The notes beneath the pieces are model-generated. The model saw nothing but the letters and a program-made list of their open reading frames with translations. It had not been told where the DNA came from and searched no databases. Positions 1-5,380 of a stretch of 5,380 bases of DNA are shown here, one piece after another. A program made the translations under genes and the position numbers. Source of the DNA: an uncultured Elusimicrobiales bacterium. GTDB lineage: Bacteria > Elusimicrobiota > Elusimicrobia > Elusimicrobiales > Elusimicrobiaceae. The stretch is from contig CAKUDJ010000072.1 of assembly GCA_934644855.1 (NCBI GenBank), forward strand, positions 1 through 5,380, given 5' to 3'. Within the stretch, counting starts at the first letter, position 1, and every line of letters starts with the position of its first letter.

Positions 1-107
1 GCCCGACCAATTGGCACGCCAGCGTGCCGCAGGCATTGGAATTTGTGCGTACCAAAATGATGCCGCAATATCCGTTAGGCGTTTTTAAGGATGAGGGGGC
101 GAACTAA
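1..107 (+). CDS. 2-oxoacid:ferredoxin oxidoreductase, beta (TPP-binding) subunit, C-terminal fragment (KorB/VorB-like)
   Basis: Only the last 34 codons are inside the window; the reading frame starts at base 3 and ends at TAA 105-107. The peptide begins PTNWHASVPQALEFV and ends PQYPLGVFKDEGAN. A PTNW motif followed about 25 residues later by a YPLGVFK tail is characteristic of the C-terminus of beta subunits of 2-oxoglutarate/2-oxoisovalerate ferredoxin oxidoreductases. The two bases before PTNW are GC, compatible with the Cys that usually precedes it. In this family the beta subunit binds thiamine pyrophosphate and, with the alpha and gamma subunits, oxidatively decarboxylates a 2-oxoacid to acyl-CoA with ferredoxin as acceptor, in the cytoplasm. 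Its stop overlaps the start of the gamma gene by one base, so the two are very probably co-transcribed and translationally coupled. Which 2-oxoacid is used cannot be read from this fragment. Confidence 0.85.
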   Translation, partial: PTNWHASVPQALEFVRTKMMPQYPLGVFKDEGAN

Positions 108-640
108 TGTACCAAGGTATTAGAATTGCCGGTTTCGGCGGGCAAGGGGTTGTTTCAGCCGGGATTTTGTTGGCCCAGGCCGGAGTGGAGTGCAAAAAGA
201 ACTCCAGCTGGTTGCCGTCTTACGGCCCGGAAATGCGCGGCGGTACGGCCAACTGTTCGGTAGTGATTTCGGACGGGGAAGTCTACACGCCCATTGTGGC
301 TATGCCTGATACGGTGATTGTGATGAACGAGCCGTCTTTGCCCAAGTTTGAGCCGCTGGTAAAAAAGGGCGGGCTTCTGATTATTAACAGCTCGCTGATT
401 AATTCCCGCCCTACCCGCACGGATATTAAGTCCGTTTGCGTGCCTTGCAACCAAATTGCCGAAGAAATAGGTATGGACCGTATTGCCACATTGGTGGCAT
501 TGGGGGCCTATTGCAAGCTGATGGGTGCGGTAAGCGTGGAGAACATTGTGCACGCCATGAAGAAAGTGTATAAACGCGCCAAGCCGGAAATGCTGGAACT
601 GAATAAAAAAGCATTGGAAGCCGGGTTTGCCGCGGTTTAG
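107..640 (+). CDS. 2-oxoacid:ferredoxin oxidoreductase, gamma subunit (KorC/VorC family)
   Basis: A 177-residue protein, about the usual length for a stand-alone gamma subunit. It opens with IRIAGFGGQGVVSAG (residues 5-19), a glycine-rich nucleotide/CoA-associated motif, and carries SYGPEMRGGTANC (about 38-50), the signature of the pyruvate/ketoisovalerate oxidoreductase catalytic gamma domain. It works with the alpha and beta subunits in ferredoxin-dependent oxidative decarboxylation of 2-oxoacids to acyl-CoA. The ATG overlaps the beta-subunit stop (TAATG at 105-109) and a GAGGGGG ribosome binding site lies at 93-99, seven bases upstream, so the start is well supported. It is the last gene of the operon, since a strong terminator follows 21 bases after the stop. 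The YGPEMRGGTAN form of the motif recalls branched-chain (VorC) and 2-oxoglutarate (KorC) enzymes more than the PorC type. I cannot separate these by sight, so no symbol is assigned. Family assignment is firm; substrate is open. Confidence 0.93.
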   Translation: MYQGIRIAGFGGQGVVSAGILLAQAGVECKKNSSWLPSYGPEMRGGTANCSVVISDGEVYTPIVAMPDTVIVMNEPSLPKFEPLVKKGGLLIINSSLINSRPTRTDIKSVCVPCNQIAEEIGMDRIATLVALGAYCKLMGAVSVENIVHAMKKVYKRAKPEMLELNKKALEAGFAAV

Positions 641-661
641 TAAAATCTGCAATACGCAAGC

Positions 662-692
662 AAAAAGGACGAAACGCCGTTTCGTCCTTTTT
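662..692. terminator. Strong bidirectional intrinsic terminator between the gamma subunit and the MFS gene
   Basis: A perfect 14-bp inverted repeat: AAAAAGGACGAAAC (662-675) and GTTTCGTCCTTTTT (679-692) around a GCC loop. The outer A/T tracts give a U-run on both strands, so it can end the plus-strand oxidoreductase operon and the minus-strand MFS transcript. The MFS stop codon (694-696) is separated from the hairpin by one base. Confidence 0.9.
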
Positions 693-693
693 C

Positions 694-1911
694 TTATTTT
701 GTTAAATAATAACTGAGACGGCCGCTTTTGCGGGCAAACCAGGCGGAGCAAAGCGTGAACAAGCAGGCCGGAATCACCGCGAGTGAACCAAGCAGAATGG
801 CCGTTTTTAAGCCCCATATATCCGACGCCTTACCTAAAAGTACCGGGGAAATAGCATCCCCGAGCGCGTGAATAATAAAAATATTTACCGCAAACGCCAT
901 GGAGCGCACCCGCGTGCGGGTCAGCGCCACCAAGGCCGCGCTAATGGGGCCCATAGGCAGGAAAATACACACAATGGCTCCGGCCAAAAAGCAAAGCGCC
1001 GGAATCAGCCGCGGGCAGAAAACGGCTCCCGCCGCAAACGGAAACGCCAGTAAAAAACTGCTAAAAATAGTAATAAAATATGCTAAATGGGTCTTTTTTA
1101 AGAGCCTGTCCGCAAACTTTCCGCCCAAAAAAGTGCCCAACGCCCCGCATAGTACCACCATGGAGCCAAATACCAATCCCGCTTGCGAAACCGAAAACCC
1201 CCAAATGCGGTGGAAATAAGTGGGCAGCCATGCGGAAAACCCGCCCAAAGCAAAGGTGCCCATGGCGTGCGCCAAACATAAAAAAATAAAGGCTTTGTTG
1301 CGCAATAATATAAAATAGTCCACCCGGCGGGCTCTGTCCCGCGGGGATTGGGTCATACGGAGCGTATCTTTTATTTTTGTCAGCGCCAATAAGCCCAAAA
1401 ACAGGCCCGGTACGCCCACCAACATAAATGCCGTTCTCCACCCCCAATGCTGCCCGATAACCCCTCCGGCCAAATACCCCAGCGCGCTGCCGGCAGGTAA
1501 AGCTAATGCAAAATAAGCTAGCAGCGTGGCGCGTTTTTCTTTGGGGAAGTTCTCCGCCAAAAACGGTTGGGCAATGGTGGTAAATCCGGCTTCGCCCACG
1601 CCAATGAGCCCGCGGGCGGCCAGTAGTGCGGCATAATTTTTAGTCCAAGCGCAAGCCATGGTGGCGGCGCTCCAAATAAGCGCGCTGGCGCCAATCCATT
1701 TTTGGCGTTGGGTGCGGTCCGCAAAGTAGCCCACCAACGGTGCATACAACATATATACAAGCATAAATACGCTGGCCAAGGTGCCCAGTTGGGTATCTGT
1801 GATGTGTAAATCCAACTGCAATAAGGGGAAAACGGAAAACAACACCTGCCTGTCTATATAATTAAACAGGTTGAGCAAAAAGAGGAGCCAGAATAATTTT
1901 TTTGCGTTCAT
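694..1911 (-). CDS. MFS transporter, spinster (Spns)-like
   Basis: A hydrophobic protein of 405 residues when started at ATG 1911, the normal size for a 12-helix Major Facilitator. Visible marks are NYIDR at 17-21 at the end of helix 1, the loop 2-3 motif A as GYFADRTQRQK (61-71), RGLIGVGEAGF (100-110) in helix 4, PAGSALGYLAGG (139-150) in helix 5, a second motif A as GGKFADRLLKK (263-273), and IHALGDAISPVLLG (347-360) in helix 11. The NYxDR, RGLxGxGEA and HALGDAxSP set is typical of the spinster branch, known in animals for sphingosine-1-phosphate and lysolipid export and present in bacteria with mostly unknown substrates. It acts in the inner membrane, probably proton-coupled. The frame also allows TTG at 1950, but a TATAAT -10 box at 1956-1961 would put the transcript start on that codon. 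ATG 1911 also matches family N-termini better, though no clear Shine-Dalgarno precedes it. Monocistronic: convergent with the oxidoreductase operon and divergent from the pilin. Confidence 0.88.
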   Translation of the reverse strand: MNAKKLFWLLFLLNLFNYIDRQVLFSVFPLLQLDLHITDTQLGTLASVFMLVYMLYAPLVGYFADRTQRQKWIGASALIWSAATMACAWTKNYAALLAARGLIGVGEAGFTTIAQPFLAENFPKEKRATLLAYFALALPAGSALGYLAGGVIGQHWGWRTAFMLVGVPGLFLGLLALTKIKDTLRMTQSPRDRARRVDYFILLRNKAFIFLCLAHAMGTFALGGFSAWLPTYFHRIWGFSVSQAGLVFGSMVVLCGALGTFLGGKFADRLLKKTHLAYFITIFSSFLLAFPFAAGAVFCPRLIPALCFLAGAIVCIFLPMGPISAALVALTRTRVRSMAFAVNIFIIHALGDAISPVLLGKASDIWGLKTAILLGSLAVIPACLFTLCSAWFARKSGRLSYYLTK

Positions 1912-1934
1912 TAGGGTTATTTTATAAAAAATAA

Positions 1935-1963
1935 GTGGCAACGGGGCCAAAAAGAATTATACT
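1935..1963 (+). promoter_or_regulatory. Predicted sigma70-type promoter of the pilin gene
   Basis: GTGGCA (1935-1940, 4 of 6 matches to TTGACA) is followed 17 bases later by TATACT (1958-1963, 5 of 6 matches to TATAAT). A second possible -10, TATAAC, lies at 1963-1968. Transcription would start near 1970, so the palindrome at 1973-1989 would be the first thing transcribed. The -10 shares bases with the divergent MFS -10, so the two promoters probably compete. Confidence 0.45.
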
Positions 1964-1985
1964 ATAACAGAAGGGGTTATTATAA
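1956..1985 (-). promoter_or_regulatory. Predicted sigma70-type promoter of the MFS gene
   Basis: Read on the minus strand there is a consensus TATAAT (1961 down to 1956) and, overlapping it, TGTTATAGT, which could be an extended -10. The -35 is poor: TTATAA at 1985-1980, 18 bases upstream. Transcription would start near 1949, giving about a 38-base leader before ATG 1911. The weak -35 lies inside the palindrome at 1973-1989, as would suit a regulated promoter. Predicted by eye only. Confidence 0.5.
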
Positions 1986-1989
1986 CCCC
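1973..1989. promoter_or_regulatory. Perfect 17-bp palindrome in the divergent control region (candidate operator or 5' mRNA hairpin)
   Basis: GGGGTTATTATAACCCC reads the same on both strands around a single central base (8-bp arms). It sits upstream of the MFS -10, covering its -35 region, and just downstream of the predicted pilin start site. It is therefore placed to regulate both genes as a dimeric repressor site. In the pilin mRNA it could instead fold into a 7-bp stem with a UUA loop four bases before the Shine-Dalgarno. It has no U-tract behind it, so it is not an intrinsic terminator. The regulator is unknown. Confidence 0.5.
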
Positions 1990-1993
1990 CATT

Positions 1994-2000
1994 AGGGAGG
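1994..2000 (+). promoter_or_regulatory. Pilin ribosome binding site
   Basis: AGGGAGG lies six bases before the ATG at 2007, a strong Shine-Dalgarno that fixes the pilin start. Confidence 0.8.
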
Positions 2001-2006
2001 CTTTGT

Positions 2007-2426
2007 ATGCAAAAAGGTTTTACATTAATTGAGTTGTTGGTTGTAATGATTATTGTTTCTTTACTGGTGGTGGTGAGTGTACCAAAGTATAAAACCGCCA
2101 TGGAAAAAGCCCGCGCGCAAGAAGGGATTACCAATTTAACTTTAGCGGCGGACCAGGCCAACGGGTATTATATGATGCAAGAGGGCTCTTATGCCGGGGT
2201 GGATAAATTTTTGGAAAAAGGGATGGACGGCACAAAAATTAATTATTTCCAAGCCCCTACGGTGGGCGTGCGCAATAATATTGTAACGATTACCGTGAAG
2301 AGTGGCAAGGGGTATAGCTTATTTGTGAAGTTGGGAAATGGCCGCGTGACGGACCGTGGCTGCACGCCGGATGCCGACAACGCAACAGCTGCCCGCCTGT
2401 GTGATGCGATTGGGTGGGGGAGCTGA
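2007..2426 (+). CDS. Type IV pilin-like protein (prepilin with N-terminal cleavage/methylation motif)
   Basis: A 139-residue prepilin. The N-terminus MQKGFTLIELLVVMIIVSLL carries a four-residue leader ending in Gly4, then Phe5 and Glu9 (Glu+5 of the mature chain), the substrate pattern of the prepilin peptidase/N-methylase PilD. The hydrophobic stretch to about residue 25 is the N-terminal helix that anchors the subunit in the membrane and packs in the filament core. Pro26 follows, then an amphipathic helix (YKTAMEKARAQEGITNLTLA, 28-47) and a beta-rich globular part. Cys119 and Cys132 are the only cysteines and bracket a short C-terminal loop, as in the disulfide-bonded D-region of type IVa pilins. 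A Shine-Dalgarno six bases upstream supports the start. It has its own promoter and terminator, and no assembly ATPase, platform or secretin gene adjoins it, so the filament machinery must be elsewhere. Sequence alone does not decide between major pilin, minor pilin and type II secretion pseudopilin, though the cysteine pair and size favour a pilin. Confidence 0.9.
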   Translation: MQKGFTLIELLVVMIIVSLLVVVSVPKYKTAMEKARAQEGITNLTLAADQANGYYMMQEGSYAGVDKFLEKGMDGTKINYFQAPTVGVRNNIVTITVKSGKGYSLFVKLGNGRVTDRGCTPDADNATAARLCDAIGWGS

Positions 2427-2451
2427 CCCGTAATTTTGCCAATATAAATTG

Positions 2452-2480
2452 CCCGCCTGTTTCTTGCAGGCGGGTTTTTA
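2452..2480 (+). terminator. Intrinsic terminator of the pilin gene
   Basis: CCCGCCTG (2452-2459) pairs with CAGGCGGG (2467-2474) across a 7-base loop and is followed by TTTTTATT, a classic rho-independent terminator 25 bases after the stop. It may also act weakly for the convergent trmL, where the tract beyond the stem is CAATTTATATT. Confidence 0.9.
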
Positions 2481-2502
2481 TTATGTGCTGACTACTAAAA
2501 AC

Positions 2503-2958
2503 TTATTGACGGTTTTGGCGCAACGCTTCAAACAAAACTACGGCGGCCGAAGACGATAAATTGAGCGAGCGCACCGGGCCCGTCATGGGGATAGTATACA
2601 GGCGGTCTTTGTAGCGGGTGTAAAAATCTTTCGGCAGCCCGCAGGACTCCGCCCCAAACACCAGGTAGCTGTTATCTTCAAAGCGGGCATCCCAATAGCT
2701 TTTAGTGCCTTTGGTGGAAAGGAAGAATAAGTTTTCTTCTTGCGGATGATTGACGGCTAAAAATTCCTCCCAATCCGCATAGCGGCGGTAGTTGAGGTTG
2801 GGCCAATAATCCAGGCCGGAGCGGCGGATTTCTTTAGATTCTATCTTGAAACCCAGTTTCCCCACCAGGTGCAGCATGGTGCCGGTGGCCACGCAGGAGC
2901 GGCCGATATTGCCGGTATTAAAGGGGATTTCCGGGTTGACAAGTACAATATTGAGCAT
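2503..2958 (-). CDS. trmL: tRNA (cytidine/uridine-34 2'-O)-methyltransferase TrmL
   Basis: A 151-residue SPOUT-class methyltransferase, close to the roughly 157 residues of E. coli TrmL. All three conserved blocks are visible: NPEIPFNTGNIGRSC (8-22), FGAESCGLP (101-109), and IPMTGPVRSLNLSSSAAVVLFE (123-144), which together form the trefoil-knot S-adenosylmethionine site and dimer interface. GLDYW at 48-52 matches the family's RRAGLDYH region. The enzyme methylates the ribose of the wobble base of tRNA-Leu isoacceptors in the cytoplasm, supporting codon-anticodon pairing. An upstream in-frame ATG at 2967 would add MQT, but GGAG (2972 to 2969) is only one base from it and ten bases from ATG 2958. 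Family members also begin MLNIVL, so 2958 is preferred. It lies 71 bases downstream of the glucan phosphorylase on the same strand, with a hairpin between them and no clear promoter of its own. It converges with the pilin gene. Confidence 0.93.
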   Translation of the reverse strand: MLNIVLVNPEIPFNTGNIGRSCVATGTMLHLVGKLGFKIESKEIRRSGLDYWPNLNYRRYADWEEFLAVNHPQEENLFFLSTKGTKSYWDARFEDNSYLVFGAESCGLPKDFYTRYKDRLYTIPMTGPVRSLNLSSSAAVVLFEALRQNRQ

Positions 2959-2976
2959 AGTTTGCATACTCCAAAC

Positions 2977-3015
2977 AAAAGGCCGGAAGATATTTGCATA
3001 TCGTTCCGGCCTTTT
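2977..3015. terminator. Long hairpin between the glucan phosphorylase and trmL (bidirectional terminator or attenuator)
   Basis: GGCCGGAAGATAT (2981-2993) and ATATC-G-TTCCGGCC (2998-3011) form a 13-bp stem with one bulged G and a TTGC loop, extended by AAAA (2977-2980) and TTTT (3012-3015). On the minus strand it follows the phosphorylase stop by 14 bases and ends in TTTTGTTT, so it should terminate that gene. On the plus strand the tail is TTTTTT. The trmL Shine-Dalgarno begins within a few bases of the stem foot. Confidence 0.82.
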
Positions 3016-3029
3016 TTATAAGGGTTCAG

Positions 3030-5380
3030 TTAGTCTTCCCAGCGGATAAAGAGCGGCGTAAGCACGTTGGGAATATCTTTATTGGCGGGCAAAACGCGCA
3101 GGGCATAGTCCTGGCGGCCGCTGTTGACGGGGGAAACTTGCACTTCGTAAATGTAGGCGTCCCCTTCTTTGCCGGTGCAGGTCATATCCACGGCGTCTTC
3201 TTTAACGATATCACCCAAAGAGCCGCGTTGGCCTAAATACAGCTCCACCTGGATGTCTTCCGGGGTCAGGTTGCCCAAGAAAACGCGGGCCTTAAACGCC
3301 ACCTTATCGCCCATTAAAATAGGCGTTTCCAGTTTGGGGGTAATATCCACCACGTTTACGCGGTACCAGTTATCGGCAATTTTCTTACGCCAATCGGCCA
3401 CTTGGGCGGCTTTGCCGTCCTGCGCTAATACGGCCCCGGCGTTGTTGGCCGGCACATAAAAACGCTCGTAATATTCTTTAACCATACGGTTGGTGTTAAA
3501 GAACGGCGCAATATGTTTGACGGATTCTTTCATTAAAGAGAGCCACGGCAGAGAAATGCCGTCTTCCCCTTTGGCGTAGTAAGCGGGGGCAATGTCTTGC
3601 TCAATTAAGTTGTAAAGCGCGTCGGATTCCACCGCGTCTTGTTCGGCCTCGGAAGCGTATTTTTCCGCCCCGCCGATAGACCAACCAAATTCGCACGGGC
3701 CCACTTCATCCCACCAACCGTCTAAAATAGACAGGGTCAGCGCCCCGTTTAAGGCCGCCTTCATACCGCTCGTGCCGCTGGCTTCCATGGGGCGGCGCGG
3801 GTTGTTGAGCCACACATCTACCCCTTGCACCATATAGCGGGCGGTGTTCATATTGTAGTCTTCCACAAATACGATTTTGTTTTTGAAGCGCGGGTCGTTC
3901 TGGGCGATATTTACAATGGTTTTGATAAATTCTTTGCCCTGGGTATCGGCCGGGTGGGCTTTACCCGCAAAAATGAACTGCACCGGGCGTTGCGGATTGT
4001 TGACGATTTTGTCCAGGCGGTCCAAATTCTTAAACAGCAAGGTGGCGCGTTTGTAAGTGGCAAAGCGGCGCGCAAAACCAATGGTTAAAACGTCTTTTTT
4101 AAGCACTTTTCCCGCTTTGTTGACGGTCATAACGTCTAACCCTTGGCGGGTGAGTTGGCGGCGCAGGCGGCCGCGGGCCATATCAATCAGTTTTTCCTTG
4201 CGAATCGTGTGTACGCGCCAAAGTTCGGCATTGGGGATGTTGTCCAATTTATCCCAGGCTTTGGTGTCCGAGGCGTCAATTTCGCCCATTTGGTCGTTAT
4301 TGAACAGGTATTTGCGGTACAGTTCGTTGAGCTCGTGGGAAATCCAGGACGCGCTGTGAATCCCGTTGGTAATGCTGGTTATCGGCACTTCGCCCACGGG
4401 CAAGGTAGGCCAGAGGTTTTGCCACATTTCCCGGCTTACTTTACCGTGCAGTTTGGCTACGCCGTTGGCAAACGCCGTTAAGCGCAGGGCCACTACCGTC
4501 ATGCAGTAAGTGGAGGAGGTGGGTAATTCCTTGCCTAAATTCAAAAATTCTTCCCAGGTAATGCCCATTTTGCCGGCGTAAGATTCCATATATTTGCGCA
4601 CGAGCATGGGGTCAAAATGTTCGTTGCCGGCAATAACCGGGGTGTGCGTGGTAAACACCGAGCTGGCCCAGACGATTTCGCGCGCTTGGGCAAAAGACAG
4701 GTGTTTTTCTTGCATAATTTCAATAATGCGTTGGAAAAGCAAAAACGCGCTGTGCCCTTCGTTAATATGGTAAACGGTGGGTTTAATGCCCATCGCGGCC
4801 AGGGCTTTCACACCGCCGATACCCAATACCACTTCTTGGCGGATGCGGTTTTCGCGGTCGCCGCCGTAGAGTTTTTCGGTAATTAAGCGTTGGGCAGGGG
4901 TGTTTTCCTGCAAGTTGGTATCCAACAAGTAGAGCGAGGTGCGCCCCACGGGTACGCGCCAGATGCAGGCTTTTACGTGTTCTTGCCCCAATTCAATATC
5001 CACGGTAATATCTTTACCGTTTTGGTCTTGCACGCGTTCAACCGGCATGTGGGCCCAATCGTTATCCGGGTATTCTTCGTTTTGCCAACCTTCGCGGTTT
5101 AATACTTGGCGCACATAACCTTGTTTGTAAAATAAACCTACACCGATAATGGGCATACCCATATCGCTGGCGGATTTAATATGGTCCCCCGCCAGCATAC
5201 CCAGGCCGCCGGAGTAAATCGGCAGGCCTTCGCCAATGCCGTATTCCATGGAAAAATACGCGGTCAGCAGGTTGCCGTTTTCGCGGCGGTTTTGCTGATA
5301 CCACGTTTGCGGATTTTTTTTGTATTGGTAATAGGCTTCTTTTACCCGGTTGACGTTGGCTACAAATTCCGGGTCTTTGC
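3030..5380 (-). CDS. glgP: Alpha-glucan (glycogen/maltodextrin) phosphorylase, GT35 family, 5' end outside the window
   Basis: The open frame runs through the right edge, giving 782 visible codons; family members are about 830-860 residues, so some 50-80 N-terminal residues are missing. The ATG at 5249 is internal, because in-frame KDPEFVANVNRVKEAYYQYK and LLTAYFSMEYGIGEGLPIYS (spanning 5249) continue the family alignment across it. The enzyme cleaves alpha-1,4-glucan with phosphate to release glucose-1-phosphate in the cytoplasm. Motifs, numbered from the first full visible codon: SMEYGIGEGLPIYSGGLG (43-60, glycine-rich phosphate/substrate loop), INEGHSAF around His209, TNGIH (337-341), GFARRFATYKRA (434-445), and EASGTSGMK (532-540), whose Lys540 should carry pyridoxal phosphate. 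A beta-rich C-terminal part (about 675-782) ends in TPLFIRWED, as in the short bacterial/archaeal GlgP type (TIGR02094-like) rather than the E. coli/muscle type. Family members may prefer maltodextrin over glycogen, so substrate range is inferred. No frameshift or missing catalytic residue was seen. Confidence 0.95.
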   Translation of the reverse strand, partial: KDPEFVANVNRVKEAYYQYKKNPQTWYQQNRRENGNLLTAYFSMEYGIGEGLPIYSGGLGMLAGDHIKSASDMGMPIIGVGLFYKQGYVRQVLNREGWQNEEYPDNDWAHMPVERVQDQNGKDITVDIELGQEHVKACIWRVPVGRTSLYLLDTNLQENTPAQRLITEKLYGGDRENRIRQEVVLGIGGVKALAAMGIKPTVYHINEGHSAFLLFQRIIEIMQEKHLSFAQAREIVWASSVFTTHTPVIAGNEHFDPMLVRKYMESYAGKMGITWEEFLNLGKELPTSSTYCMTVVALRLTAFANGVAKLHGKVSREMWQNLWPTLPVGEVPITSITNGIHSASWISHELNELYRKYLFNNDQMGEIDASDTKAWDKLDNIPNAELWRVHTIRKEKLIDMARGRLRRQLTRQGLDVMTVNKAGKVLKKDVLTIGFARRFATYKRATLLFKNLDRLDKIVNNPQRPVQFIFAGKAHPADTQGKEFIKTIVNIAQNDPRFKNKIVFVEDYNMNTARYMVQGVDVWLNNPRRPMEASGTSGMKAALNGALTLSILDGWWDEVGPCEFGWSIGGAEKYASEAEQDAVESDALYNLIEQDIAPAYYAKGEDGISLPWLSLMKESVKHIAPFFNTNRMVKEYYERFYVPANNAGAVLAQDGKAAQVADWRKKIADNWYRVNVVDITPKLETPILMGDKVAFKARVFLGNLTPEDIQVELYLGQRGSLGDIVKEDAVDMTCTGKEGDAYIYEVQVSPVNSGRQDYALRVLPANKDIPNVLTPLFIRWED

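Noticed and set aside
155..817. Long minus-strand open frame (220 codons) opposite the gamma subunit
   Set aside because: It runs antisense to a clear family gene, crosses a strong terminator and the end of the MFS gene, and its translation is rich in Arg, His and Gln with no recognisable motif.
868..1447. Plus- and minus-strand open frames of 60-128 codons overlapping the MFS gene
   Set aside because: They are out-of-frame shadows of a continuous 12-helix membrane protein; the low-complexity Lys/Arg/Pro-rich translations are typical of antisense reading.
1973..1989. The palindrome as an intrinsic terminator
   Set aside because: No U-tract follows on either strand and it lies between divergent genes, where a terminator would have nothing to end.
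3825..4481. Several plus-strand open frames of 87-112 codons within the phosphorylase region
   Set aside because: All are antisense to a continuous, motif-complete glgP frame and have no Shine-Dalgarno or recognisable protein features.
5247..5249. ATG as the start of the glucan phosphorylase
   Set aside because: The frame continues upstream to the window edge with family-like sequence (LLTAYFS directly before this Met), so this Met is internal and the gene is truncated by the window.
1..5380. Mobile element, CRISPR, toxin-antitoxin, tRNA or an unknown multi-gene system
   Set aside because: No repeat arrays, transposase-like frames, terminal inverted repeats or tRNA-like folds were seen, and every sizeable frame is accounted for by a known family.

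Overview
The window is ordinary bacterial chromosome: densely coded, moderate G+C, with short intergenic gaps that mostly carry intrinsic terminators. Its mix of a ferredoxin-linked 2-oxoacid oxidoreductase, a bacterial/archaeal-type alpha-glucan phosphorylase and a stand-alone type IV pilin-like gene suits an anaerobic fermenter that stores glycogen. I lean towards a gut-type Elusimicrobiota bacterium from the overall style, especially the orphan pilin and the codon and protein flavour. This is an impression, not a proof, because no rRNA or other marker gene is present.

Layout, left to right. (1) 1-640, plus strand: the last 34 codons of a 2-oxoacid:ferredoxin oxidoreductase beta subunit, then the gamma subunit with stop and start codons overlapping (TAATG). 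They form the end of an operon closed by a strong bidirectional hairpin at 662-692. (2) 694-1911, minus strand: a 12-helix Major Facilitator transporter resembling the spinster (Spns) branch, convergent with the oxidoreductase operon. (3) 1912-2006: a compact divergent control region with back-to-back promoters and a perfect 17-bp palindrome. (4) 2007-2426, plus strand: a prepilin with a class III (type IV pilin/pseudopilin) leader, followed by a textbook terminator. (5) 2503-2958, minus strand: TrmL, the tRNA wobble-position 2'-O-methyltransferase. (6) 2977-3015: a long hairpin. (7) 3030 to beyond the right edge, minus strand: glycogen/alpha-glucan phosphorylase with its PLP lysine, open at the 5' end.

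The genes do not form one pathway. The oxidoreductase oxidises 2-oxoacids (from amino acids or central metabolism) to acyl-CoA and reduces ferredoxin. The phosphorylase mobilises stored glucan as glucose-1-phosphate. TrmL modifies tRNA, the MFS protein exports or imports an unknown substrate, and the pilin is a surface or secretion filament subunit whose assembly genes lie elsewhere. I found no mobile element, CRISPR array, tRNA/rRNA gene or defence system, and no convincing undescribed system. The most interesting items are the palindrome in the divergent promoter region and the hairpin abutting the trmL ribosome binding site. No gene-free stretch exceeds about 100 bases.
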